In this document: positions 21,589 through 30,220 of the stretch, piece by piece
How positions within the stretch are numbered: the first letter of the stretch is position 1
Layout: each line of letters begins with the position of its first letter
DNA from: Actinomycetes bacterium
GTDB lineage: Bacteria; Actinomycetota; Acidimicrobiia; Acidimicrobiales; Palsa-688
Length of the DNA: 37,541 nucleotides
NCBI GenBank assembly: GCA_021808665.1
Contig: JAKBBA010000033.1
Span: forward strand, 1 to 37,541
Reading direction: 5' to 3'
Position numbers and translations under genes: made by a program
The notes under the pieces: model-generated
The model's database searches: none
The model's input: only the letters and a program-made list of their open reading frames with translations
Told to the model about the DNA's origin: nothing

Positions 21589-22644
21589 ATGAAACCCTAT
21601 GAGCGTGAAACCGCCACTATCCCCACCGTCGAGGCAGGGCGCAGAGATCCGGCCACGTTGTTCGAGGCGGCCAGGAGTGGTGATCGCGCCGCTTTGGGAA
21701 GGCTGCTTTCGCTAGTCGAGCGCTCTGGCCCCGCTGCTCGCCGGGTCAGCCGGCTCGTCTTCGCCGGCGGCTCCGCCCGCCACGTGGTTGGTATCACGGG
21801 GGCGCCCGGCGCCGGAAAGTCGACCCTGACCGACAAGCTGATCGGGGTGATCAGGTCGGAAGGGTCCAAGGTCGGGGTGCTCGCTGTAGACCCGAGCTCG
21901 CCGTACTCGGGCGGGGCGATACTAGGGGACAGAATAAGGATGTCAGGTCACGCGACCGACGACGGGGTCTTCATCCGCTCAATGGCGACTAGAGGCCATC
22001 TAGGTGGCCTCGCCCTCGCCGCGCCGGAGGCGGTAAGGGTCCTCGCTGCCTGCGGGTACCCGACGATCCTCGTCGAAACGGTCGGCGTCGGGCAGGTAGA
22101 GGTGGCGGTTGCAGCGGCAGCCGACACGACAGTCGTCGTGGTGAACCCCGGTTGGGGTGACTCCGTACAGGCGGCGAAAGCAGGCCTCCTCGAAGTCGCG
22201 GACGTGTTCGTCGTGAACAAGGCGGACCGTCCCGGCGCCGAACAGACCAGGCGGGACTTGGAGTCGATGCTGGACCTTTCAGCCGGGGCGTTGTCCAGCC
22301 GGCACGCACGGGCGGCCGCCGCTAGGGACGTAACGGCGTGGAGGCCTCCGGTGCTCGCCACGGCGGCGGCTTCGCCGGCGGGCGAAGGGATCCGCGAGCT
22401 ATGGGAGGTCATCGAAGCGCACCGTCGACATCTGGAGGAGACCGGCGAGCTCGAAACTCGCCGCCGCCGGCGGATGCTCGAAGAAGCCCGTTCTGTGCTC
22501 CTAGCGCAAATAGTGTCCGAGATAGAAGCAAACGAGCTTGGTGAAGGCTACACGCGCATAGAGGCTGCCCTGGCACGGCGCGAGATTGACTCGTACGAAG
22601 CGGCGGCAGCACTGAGAGCCGCCTTGGGGGTCAGCCCCAGGTGA
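21589..22644 (+). CDS. meaB: Methylmalonyl-CoA mutase-associated GTPase
   Basis: G3E-family P-loop GTPase (MeaB/ArgK) that protects and reloads the B12 cofactor of methylmalonyl-CoA mutase. The Walker A motif GAPGAGKST is at 71-79. AVDPSSPYSGGAILGDRIRM, ETVGVGQVE and the base-recognition NKAD are all family-specific. ATG 21589 gives the normal length of 351; the frame is open upstream to 21322, but that part is antisense to the M20 gene. The mutase itself is not in this window. Its 3' end overlaps the convergent glgP stop by 14 bases. Confidence 0.93.
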   Translation: MKPYERETATIPTVEAGRRDPATLFEAARSGDRAALGRLLSLVERSGPAARRVSRLVFAGGSARHVVGITGAPGAGKSTLTDKLIGVIRSEGSKVGVLAVDPSSPYSGGAILGDRIRMSGHATDDGVFIRSMATRGHLGGLALAAPEAVRVLAACGYPTILVETVGVGQVEVAVAAAADTTVVVVNPGWGDSVQAAKAGLLEVADVFVVNKADRPGAEQTRRDLESMLDLSAGALSSRHARAAAARDVTAWRPPVLATAAASPAGEGIRELWEVIEAHRRHLEETGELETRRRRRMLEEARSVLLAQIVSEIEANELGEGYTRIEAALARREIDSYEAAAALRAALGVSPR

Positions 22645-25156
22645 CGCAGCCGAGCTCGAATGGATCTGCGAGCCCTTCGTGGTTGGGGACGACCCTGACT
22701 GTGTAGCCGTGCAGGCCCGAGCGGTCGCAGATGAAGCAGCCTTCGTAGCGGCCGCCGTCCGCCCTGAGCAGGTCGACGACCGAAGTGGACTTCATCTCCC
22801 CGCCAGCGCCGACTGGGCCGTGCAGGATCTGCACCTTGACGTCGGAGGGTTCGAGGTCTCCCAGCTCGACCTGAACCGAAACGTTGCGCGGCTCGCCGAG
22901 GTCGACGTCGACGACGTTACCCCCGTCGTCGACGTCGAGGACCTTAACCTGCGGCCATGCCTCCGTTACCCGCTGCTTCCACGCGGCAACGTCCTTAGCT
23001 CCCCTGTAAGCGTCCGCTGCGAGGCGGGTCGCGTGCGCGGCGGACGGCTCGTAGTAATCCTCGACGTACTCGCGCACCATCCGGGAGGCCATCACCTTCG
23101 GGGCGAGAGTAGCTACAGAGGTCTTTATCTTCGCCACCCACTCGCGAGAGTGTCGTTGCGTGGAGCGCTCGTAGAAAGCCGGGATAATCTCCCGCTCGAT
23201 GATCGAGAAAAGGTGGTCGGCTTCGACCCTGTCCCTCTGGTCGGTGTCTTCTAGAGTCTCGGCCGACGGGATAGCCCACCCGTTGCGGGGGTCGAACATC
23301 TCGTCCCACCACCCGTCGAGGATCGAAAGGTTCAGCACTCCGTTTAGGGCCGCCTTCTCGCCGGACGTGCCGCTGGCCTCCATCGGCCGTCGGGGAGTGT
23401 TGAGCCACACGTCGCTGCCCTGTAACATCATCCTCGCCACGGCTATGTCGTAGTCAGCGACGAACGCGATCCTCTGGCGGACGACCGGGTCGCTCGCGAA
23501 ACGGATGATTTCAGCGATCATCTGCTTGCCGAGGTCGTCTGCGGGGTGAGCTTTGCCGGAGAACACCAGCTGAATCGGTCTGCGGTCGTCGAGAAGCAAC
23601 GCCTTGAGCCGCTCCGGCTGGGAGAGGAGCAACGTAGCCCGCTTGTAGGTGGCGAAACGACGGGCGAAGCCGATCGTCAAGAAACGGGAGTCGAGCAGCT
23701 CCTCGACCCAGGCCTGCTCGGCTACGGGCACGCCGCTGGCGCGCAGGGCTCGGCGTTGTCGGTCCCTTACGAAGTCGATGAGGGCCTCTCGGCCTTGGTC
23801 TCTGGCCCGCCACACTTCGTCGTCGCGGGCATTGGAAATTCTCGCCCACTCGTCGGGGCCGGCGTCGTTCCACGCCGGCGAGACGTACTTGCAGTACAGG
23901 TCGTCCATGGCCGCCGACACCCAGGTCCTGCCGTGAACGCCGTTGGTCACCGAGCCGATCGGCACATCCTCGGTGTCCACAGACGGCCACAGCCCCTGGA
24001 ACATCTCCCTGCTTGTCTGACCGTGCAGCTTCGCAACCCCGTTGGACCTAGCAGCCAGTCGCAAGCCCATCACGGCCATGTTGAAAGGCTCGAAGGAGTC
24101 CTCGCCCGGGAAGTGCCCAACGGACATCAGCTTGTCGAAGGAGATTCCACACTCGTCCGCCAAGCCGGAGAAGTAGCGCTCCATCAGCTCGCGGGGGAAG
24201 CGGTCTATGCCCGCTGGGACAGGAGTGTGGGTCGTGAACACCGTGCCAGCTCTGACAGCTTCCACCGCCTCGTCGAAGGACAAACCGCGCCTGGTGACAA
24301 GCTGGCGCACCCGTTCCAAGCCGAGGAAGCCGGCGTGGCCTTCGTTGGTGTGACACACTTCGGGTTCCAAGCCGAGCGCCCCGAGGGCTCTCACTCCGCC
24401 GATGCCAAGGAGAATCTCCTGGCGAAGCCTGTGCTCTATCCCACCCCCGTAGAGACGGTCAGTGATCTTGCGGCTCTCGTCGCTGTTGGGCTCGGTGTCG
24501 GAGTCGAGCAGGTACAGCTTCACCCGGCCGACCTGGACCAGCCATACCCGCGCCGACACGCTTTCGCCGGCCATGTCGACCGACACGGTCAGATCATCCA
24601 CCAGCTCTGTGGCCATCGCGTGTGGGTCGAGGATCGGGAAACGCTCCTGCTGCCACCCGCTTTGGTCCAGGTGCTGACGGAAATACCCAGAGCGGTACAT
24701 CAGGCCGACTCCGATGATCGGAACCCCGAGGGTACTAGCGGCCTTTAGGTGGTCGCCGGCTAGGATTCCGAGGCCCCCCGAATACTGGGGAAGAGCCTCC
24801 GCGATGCCGAACTCGGGGGAGAAGTATGCGACGCAGCTCAGGTGGTGCCCGTCGCGCTGCTGGAACCACTTCGGCGCTTCGAGATACCTGGTCAGTTCGT
24901 CGTAGCGTTCGGAGAGGAAGGCCGTGAAAGTCGGATCGCTTGCCAGGTGCTCCAGGCGGTCCCGGCTGACCAAGTTGAGCAGCCTGATCGGGTCGTGCGT
25001 GCTTGTATCCCACACTTCGGGGTCGATCCAACGAAACAGATCCTGGGTACGGGTGTCCCATGACCAGCGCAAGTTGCAGGCGATCTCCCGGAGCGGAGCC
25101 AGCGTCTCGGGAAGTCTGGCTCGTACGGCGAAGCTGCGAAACGCTTTCATGGACAT
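22631..25156 (-). CDS. glgP: Alpha-glucan (glycogen) phosphorylase
   Basis: PLP-dependent GT35 enzyme that releases glucose-1-phosphate from alpha-1,4-glucan. The N-terminal 100 residues match the DUF3417 domain seen in the bacterial short-type phosphorylases. The PLP lysine is K601 in ASGTSGEKAALNG, where classic enzymes have GTGNMKFMLNG; NEGHAGFL and FTTHTPVPAG are also conserved. At 841 residues it is full length. It is divergent from glgE across 149 bases, so synthesis and breakdown genes share one intergenic region. ATG 25156 is followed by a second in-frame ATG at 25150; no good ribosome binding site is seen for either. Confidence 0.94.
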   Translation of the reverse strand: MSMKAFRSFAVRARLPETLAPLREIACNLRWSWDTRTQDLFRWIDPEVWDTSTHDPIRLLNLVSRDRLEHLASDPTFTAFLSERYDELTRYLEAPKWFQQRDGHHLSCVAYFSPEFGIAEALPQYSGGLGILAGDHLKAASTLGVPIIGVGLMYRSGYFRQHLDQSGWQQERFPILDPHAMATELVDDLTVSVDMAGESVSARVWLVQVGRVKLYLLDSDTEPNSDESRKITDRLYGGGIEHRLRQEILLGIGGVRALGALGLEPEVCHTNEGHAGFLGLERVRQLVTRRGLSFDEAVEAVRAGTVFTTHTPVPAGIDRFPRELMERYFSGLADECGISFDKLMSVGHFPGEDSFEPFNMAVMGLRLAARSNGVAKLHGQTSREMFQGLWPSVDTEDVPIGSVTNGVHGRTWVSAAMDDLYCKYVSPAWNDAGPDEWARISNARDDEVWRARDQGREALIDFVRDRQRRALRASGVPVAEQAWVEELLDSRFLTIGFARRFATYKRATLLLSQPERLKALLLDDRRPIQLVFSGKAHPADDLGKQMIAEIIRFASDPVVRQRIAFVADYDIAVARMMLQGSDVWLNTPRRPMEASGTSGEKAALNGVLNLSILDGWWDEMFDPRNGWAIPSAETLEDTDQRDRVEADHLFSIIEREIIPAFYERSTQRHSREWVAKIKTSVATLAPKVMASRMVREYVEDYYEPSAAHATRLAADAYRGAKDVAAWKQRVTEAWPQVKVLDVDDGGNVVDVDLGEPRNVSVQVELGDLEPSDVKVQILHGPVGAGGEMKSTSVVDLLRADGGRYEGCFICDRSGLHGYTVRVVPNHEGLADPFELGCVTWG

Positions 25157-25305
25157 TACGCTATCGCGCCGGGCGGGGCCGTCTCGCCGGCCTGGCGGTC
25201 GCTGAAGCGGTCAGCGTCCCACTCAGGCTGGTAGCGTGGGGTCGTGAGAGGGGAACACCAGGCGGCAAGCTCGTCTAGCAGCGCTTCGAGCCGGGGGTCA
25301 AACCG
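25157..25305. promoter_or_regulatory. Divergent glgP/glgE intergenic region
   Basis: This 149-base gap must contain promoters for both glgP (minus) and the glgE operon (plus). I see no strong -35/-10 pair. GCTCG (25269-25273) and CGAGC (25287-25291) could form a 5-bp hairpin just before the G-rich ribosome binding site (25293-25297) of glgE. No gene is evident here; the open frames look like shadows. Confidence 0.4.
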
Positions 25306-27081
25306 GTGACGGGGCGACTCGTACTCGACGGCGTGAGACCTCGGACGCCTTCGGGGTTGCAGCCGGCGAAAAGCGTCGTGGGCGAGACAATCAAGGTAAG
25401 CGTTGTCATGTTCCGCGACGGGCACGATCCGATAGCCGGTCGGGCCAGGCTTTTCTTGGAAAGCGCACGTTCCAAGGGCAGGCCTGCGCAGCTGTCGCTT
25501 GTGGCGGAGTCCCCTCTTGTCCCGCTCGGCAATGACGAGTGGGAGGCGAGCCTCGTCGCCGAGCAGGTCGGTCCGCACCGCATCGTCGTCGATGGCTGGA
25601 CGGTTAGGTTCGGCTCCTACGGCGCCGAACTGGACGCCGAAACCGCGGTAGATCTCACCTCTTCGGACCCGGCGCCTCTGTGGGTGGACAGACCGCGGGC
25701 TCTTTTCGGCGCATGGTACGAGCAGTTCCCCCGTTCCGTCGGTGGACTGGCCGGCGTGACCGCACGTGTCGGAGATCTCGCCGGGCTCGGTTTCGACGTG
25801 GTGTACCTACCGCCGATCCACCCGATCGGCCGGACGTTCCGCAAAGGCCCCAACAATACTCTCACCGCAGGCCCAGGCGACCCTGGAAGCCCTTGGGCTA
25901 TCGGCTCGGCGGAGGGAGGTCACACTGCCATCCATCCGGAGTTGGGAGACGAAGCCGACCTTAGACGCCTCGTCGATGTGCTCGCTGCGAATGGCATGGA
26001 GTTGGCTCTCGACTACGCCCTCCAGTGCTCACCGGACCATCCGTGGGTGTCCGAGCACCCAGAGTGGTTCCACCACCGCCCAGACGGGACGATCGCCTGC
26101 GCCGAGAATCCTCCTAAGATCTACCAGGACATCTACCCGATCAACTTCTGGCCTGAGCGTGAGGTTGACCGGGTGGCCCTGTGGAAGGCCTGCCGGGATA
26201 TCTTCGAGCACTGGATCTCATTCGGCGTGAAGATCTTCCGGGTTGACAACCCCCACACCAAGCCCGTCGCCTTTTGGGAGTGGGTCATAGACGCTGTCCG
26301 CTCCAAACACCCCGACGTGATCTTCCTCGCCGAAGCGTTCACCCGGCCCCACGTGATGGCACGCCTGGCTGAGGCCGGGTTCAGCCAGAGCTATACCTAC
26401 TTCACGTGGCGGACCACCCAGCACGGCCCGGACGGTATCTGGGCTTACATGGAGGAGCTCGCTCACGGGCCGAAGGCGGACTACATGCGCCCGAACTTCT
26501 GGCCCAACACGCCCGACATCCTCTCAGGCCCACTCCGCAACGGTCCGCCTAGCGCTTTCGCCCTCAGGTTCGTTCTGGCGGCAACCTTGTCGCCTTCTTA
26601 TGGCATCTACTCGGGCTACGAGCTCTACGAGAACCAGCCTGCGTCTGACACCAACGAGGAGTACCTCGACTCGGAGAAGTATCAGGTCAAGGTCCGTGAC
26701 TACCACGCGCCCGGCAGCCTCTATCCGCTCATATCGAAGGTCAACTCCATCCGGCGTGCCCACCCCGCTTTGCAACGCCTCCGGAGTGTACGTTTTTGGT
26801 CTACGAGCAACGATTCGGTGATCGCCTACTCCAAGACGAGCGACGACGGCGCCGACATGGTCCTGTGCGTCGTGAACCTCGACCCTGACTCAGCCCAAGA
26901 AGCCCTCCTTGAGATCGACCCAGGTGCTCTGGGTGCCGGCGCCGCCTGGCCCCTGCGAGTCACCGATCTGCTGAGCGGAGAGGTCTTCGTCTGGCCTGGA
27001 CCGGAACCCTACGTGCGGCTCGACCCGGCGACGCGGACGGCTCACATCTTCGCCGTCGAGACAGCGAAGGTTGCGCCGTGA
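25306..27081 (+). CDS. glgE: Alpha-1,4-glucan:maltose-1-phosphate maltosyltransferase, short form
   Basis: GH13_3 enzyme that adds maltosyl units from maltose-1-phosphate to linear alpha-1,4-glucan. The nucleophile is D314 in [10 protein letters not shown], the GlgE signature; the acid/base is E343 (LAEAFTRP) and the third carboxylate D404 (NTPDIL). The beta-sandwich N domain starts normally ([25 protein letters not shown]). At 591 residues it is shorter than the roughly 675-700 of Streptomyces and Mycobacterium enzymes; the loss lies between the N domain and [19 protein letters not shown] 25306 has GGGGG eight bases upstream. The stop overlaps the treS GTG (GTGA). Confidence 0.93.
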   Translation: MTGRLVLDGVRPRTPSGLQPAKSVVGETIKVSVVMFRDGHDPIAGRARLFLESARSKGRPAQLSLVAESPLVPLGNDEWEASLVAEQVGPHRIVVDGWTVRFGSYGAELDAETAVDLTSSDPAPLWVDRPRALFGAWYEQFPRSVGGLAGVTARVGDLAGLGFDVVYLPPIHPIGRTFRKGPNNTLTAGPGDPGSPWAIGSAEGGHTAIHPELGDEADLRRLVDVLAANGMELALDYALQCSPDHPWVSEHPEWFHHRPDGTIACAENPPKIYQDIYPINFWPEREVDRVALWKACRDIFEHWISFGVKIFRVDNPHTKPVAFWEWVIDAVRSKHPDVIFLAEAFTRPHVMARLAEAGFSQSYTYFTWRTTQHGPDGIWAYMEELAHGPKADYMRPNFWPNTPDILSGPLRNGPPSAFALRFVLAATLSPSYGIYSGYELYENQPASDTNEEYLDSEKYQVKVRDYHAPGSLYPLISKVNSIRRAHPALQRLRSVRFWSTSNDSVIAYSKTSDDGADMVLCVVNLDPDSAQEALLEIDPGALGAGAAWPLRVTDLLSGEVFVWPGPEPYVRLDPATRTAHIFAVETAKVAP

Positions 27082-28823
27082 GCAACTGGTACCAAAACGC
27101 AGTATTCTACGAGGTGTTGGTTCGCGGGTTCTACGACGCCAACGGCGACGGAACGGGCGACCTCGCCGGGCTGACTTCCAAGCTCGACTACCTGCAGTGG
27201 CTCGGCGTGGACTGCCTGTGGCTCCTTCCTTTCTACCAGTCCCCTCTTCGTGACGGCGGCTACGACATAAGCGACTTCTGGACGATCCTCCCCGAGTACG
27301 GGGACTTGGCGGACGCCGTGGAGCTCGTAGAGGAGGCGCACCGCCGGGGGATCCGGATAATCGCCGACCTGGTCATGAACCACACGTCCGACCAGCACCC
27401 TTGGTTCCAGGAGTCCCGCCGCAGCACCAACAACGCCAAGTCGGACTGGTACGTGTGGCGGGACAACGACGAGGAGTACCGCGACGCCAGGATCATCTTC
27501 GTGGACACGGAGAAATCCAACTGGACTCTCGACCCTCAGCGCGGCCAATTCTACTGGCACCGGTTCTTCCACCATCAGCCGGACCTTAACTACGACAATC
27601 CCGAAGTCGCCGACACGATGATAGACGTCTGTCGGTACTGGCTTGACATTGGCTTGGACGGATTCCGCCTCGACGCGGTGCCTTACCTGTTCGAACGGGA
27701 CGGCACCAACTGCGAGAACCTTCCCGAAACCCACGAGTACCTCCGTCGCCTGCGTAAAGAAGTAGACGCTTTGTACCCCGGCCGTCTCCTGCTAGCCGAG
27801 GCGAACCAGTGGCCTGAAGATGTCGTCGCATACTTCGGGGACGGAGACGAATGCCAAATGTGCTTCCACTTCCCTGTCATGCCGCGGATGTTCATGGCCG
27901 TTCGGCGCGAGCAGCGCTACCCGATAACGGAGATCCTCGCCCGCACCCCTGAGATACCGTCCGGGTGTCAGTGGGGGATCTTCCTGCGTAACCACGACGA
28001 GCTGACATTGGAGATGGTCTCAGACGAGGAACGCGACTACATGTGGGCCGAGTACGCCAAGGACCCCCGCATGAAACGAAACATAGGCATAGGCCGTCGC
28101 CTCGCGCCGCTTGTGGACAACGACAGGCGGGTAGCCGAGCTTCTCCACGCCCTGCTGTTTTCTTTCCCCGGCTCTCCCATCCTCTACTACGGCGACGAGA
28201 TCTCCATGGGGGACAACATCTATCTCGGCGACCGGGACGGCGTGCGGACCCCGATGCAGTGGTCGCCGGACCGTAACGGCGGTTTCAGCACGGCGGACTT
28301 CGCCCAGCTGTACCTTCCTCCGTTGATGGACCCTGTCTATGGGTATCAGGCTGTGAACGTCGAGGCGGGAATGCGCAACCAAAGTTCGTTCTTGCACTGG
28401 ATGAAGCGCATGCTAGAAGTTCGCCGCCAACACCCTGTCTTCGGTACGGGCTCCTTCGACGTCATAAGCGCCGACAACCCTTCGGTCCTCGCATACGTGC
28501 GCACGCTCGACCCTGTGCCTATCGGCTTGCCCGGCGGAACGGCTGACCCTGCATCCGAGGAGGTGACGGTGCTCACTGCTGGCGAAAACCGTTTTGAGCT
28601 CCCGGCGCGACGGGTAGAGCAAGACGTAGTGCTGTGCGTGTGCAACCTGTCCAAGCTTGCCCAGCCCGCCGAGCTGCCTTTACAGCGCTGGGCGGGTCGG
28701 ACGCCTGTCGAGCTGATGGGCAGGGTGCCTTTCCCCCGAATAGGAGAGGAGTCCTATTTCGTGACCCTGCCGCCTTACGGCTTTTACTGGTTCGGGCTGG
28801 CGGACAACCCCGAGGGAATCTGA
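27078..28823 (+). CDS. treS: Trehalose synthase (maltose alpha-D-glucosyltransferase)
   Basis: GH13_16 isomerase interconverting trehalose and maltose; here it supplies maltose to the kinase and GlgE. The catalytic triad is D199 ([10 protein letters not shown]), E241 ([11 protein letters not shown]) and D307 ([10 protein letters not shown]). The opening [17 protein letters not shown] and the [18 protein letters not shown] stretch are diagnostic for TreS. At 581 residues it lacks the C-terminal maltokinase fusion found in some bacteria; Mak is the next gene instead. It overlaps glgE by four bases, and its stop overlaps the mak ATG (TGATG). Confidence 0.96.
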   Translation: MSNWYQNAVFYEVLVRGFYDANGDGTGDLAGLTSKLDYLQWLGVDCLWLLPFYQSPLRDGGYDISDFWTILPEYGDLADAVELVEEAHRRGIRIIADLVMNHTSDQHPWFQESRRSTNNAKSDWYVWRDNDEEYRDARIIFVDTEKSNWTLDPQRGQFYWHRFFHHQPDLNYDNPEVADTMIDVCRYWLDIGLDGFRLDAVPYLFERDGTNCENLPETHEYLRRLRKEVDALYPGRLLLAEANQWPEDVVAYFGDGDECQMCFHFPVMPRMFMAVRREQRYPITEILARTPEIPSGCQWGIFLRNHDELTLEMVSDEERDYMWAEYAKDPRMKRNIGIGRRLAPLVDNDRRVAELLHALLFSFPGSPILYYGDEISMGDNIYLGDRDGVRTPMQWSPDRNGGFSTADFAQLYLPPLMDPVYGYQAVNVEAGMRNQSSFLHWMKRMLEVRRQHPVFGTGSFDVISADNPSVLAYVRTLDPVPIGLPGGTADPASEEVTVLTAGENRFELPARRVEQDVVLCVCNLSKLAQPAELPLQRWAGRTPVELMGRVPFPRIGEESYFVTLPPYGFYWFGLADNPEGI

Positions 28824-30220
28824 TGGCCGCTGCCCCCGCCGGCACGTCCTGGGTAGACGGGTTCGTCGCCAGCCTCGGATCGTACCTGTCAGGGCAGCGG
28901 TGGTTCGCTTCGGGCGAGAGCTCAGAAGGGCCCGACGTTTCGTTGGTGAGCGCCACGCGTCTGTCAGGAGCCCAGGCGTTGGGATCGCTTTGGCAGGTTC
29001 TCGTGAAAGCCAAAGAGGACGTTTACCAGCTGGTGCTCGTGCTGCGCGAAGCTTCCGAGCCCAGCGGGGTGGATCCAAGGACGGTGATCTCGGTCGTGGG
29101 CGACCTGGCTGTGTGCGACGCACTCGGGGACCCCGAGGCTGCTATCAGGCTGCTGGAGGTGATTTCTGGCGGCGGCGAGAGCGCCGAGCGTTGCAGGCCG
29201 GTAACGGCAGAGCAGTCAAACACCTCGGTGATCTTCGATGACCGGCTCATTCTCAAAGTGTTCAGACGTCTGCGTCCGGGGCGCAACCCCGACGCCGAGG
29301 TGACATCGGCGCTCGCAGGTGCCGGCTTCGCGAACGTCGCCTCGCCGGTCGTGCTTTGGGGCGACGAAGCCTACGACTTCGCCTTCGCTCAGACCTACCT
29401 GGCGGGCGGAAGCGACGGTTGGGCCCTGGCTTTGGCGTCGCTGCGTGACCTCTACAGCCTCTATGACGCCTCAGGGGGCCCCCAGCCGGCTGAGGCAGGC
29501 GGCGACTTCGCGCCAGAGGCGGCGAGGCTCGGCCAGGTGACTGCCCAAATGCACCAGTATCTAAGCAGGCTCTTCCCTGCGGGGTCCCCCGGCCAGGCTG
29601 GCGAAACGTGGGAAGGGCTGATCGCGTCGATCCGGAGGCGGCTCGCCGTCGCGACCGACAGACTCGGACGGGACCTGGGCGTCGCCGTCGAGCCTCTAAT
29701 AGCTCGCGTCGCTTCGCTGGATGGTCCCGGGCCGGCAATAAGAGTCCACGGGGATCTCCACCTGGGTCAGGTGATGCGCACCGACCAAGGGTGGTTCGTG
29801 CTGGACTTCGAGGGGGAGCCGGACCGTCCCCTGGCAGAGCGGCTGGCGCCGGCCTCGGCGTTGAAGGACGTTTCTGGCATGCTCCGCTCGTTCCATTACG
29901 CCTCACAATTTTCCCTGCGGGAGCGGGAACCCCACGAACGCCTGCTGCTGCGCCCGGCGGCGCTCGCGTGGGAGCTCCGCAACCGGAGCGCGTTCCTGTC
30001 GGGTTACCGAAGCGAGGCCGGGGTGGCCTCTCTGATCCCTGACCCGGCCGCCGTCCCTGACGTCACGGCCGTCTACGAGTTGGACAAGGCCCTCTACGAG
30101 CTCGACTACGAAATGGCGCACCGGCCGGAGTGGGTGGACATACCTCTCGAAGCACTGGAAAGGCTGGTCGATCCGATGAGCGGCGAACGCGACGAGCAAG
30201 AAGGGGAGGATCGCAGTTGA
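28823..30220 (+). CDS. mak: Maltokinase
   Basis: Phosphorylates maltose with ATP to maltose-1-phosphate, the GlgE donor. It has the aminoglycoside-phosphotransferase-like fold: catalytic loop VHGDLHLGQV with D311, and metal-binding VLDFEGEPDRP after it. The N-terminal cap region (SGQRWFAS) is typical of Mak/Pep2. ATG 28823 overlaps the treS stop and gives 465 residues; the frame is open further up inside treS, but that would be a large overlap. It ends with TTGA shared with the glgB TTG. Confidence 0.94.
   Translation: MAAAPAGTSWVDGFVASLGSYLSGQRWFASGESSEGPDVSLVSATRLSGAQALGSLWQVLVKAKEDVYQLVLVLREASEPSGVDPRTVISVVGDLAVCDALGDPEAAIRLLEVISGGGESAERCRPVTAEQSNTSVIFDDRLILKVFRRLRPGRNPDAEVTSALAGAGFANVASPVVLWGDEAYDFAFAQTYLAGGSDGWALALASLRDLYSLYDASGGPQPAEAGGDFAPEAARLGQVTAQMHQYLSRLFPAGSPGQAGETWEGLIASIRRRLAVATDRLGRDLGVAVEPLIARVASLDGPGPAIRVHGDLHLGQVMRTDQGWFVLDFEGEPDRPLAERLAPASALKDVSGMLRSFHYASQFSLREREPHERLLLRPAALAWELRNRSAFLSGYRSEAGVASLIPDPAAVPDVTAVYELDKALYELDYEMAHRPEWVDIPLEALERLVDPMSGERDEQEGEDRS

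Noticed and set aside
23546..24748. 400-codon open frame on the plus strand inside glgP
   Set aside because: Shadow of the phosphorylase gene; its composition shows no domain and it has no independent start signal.
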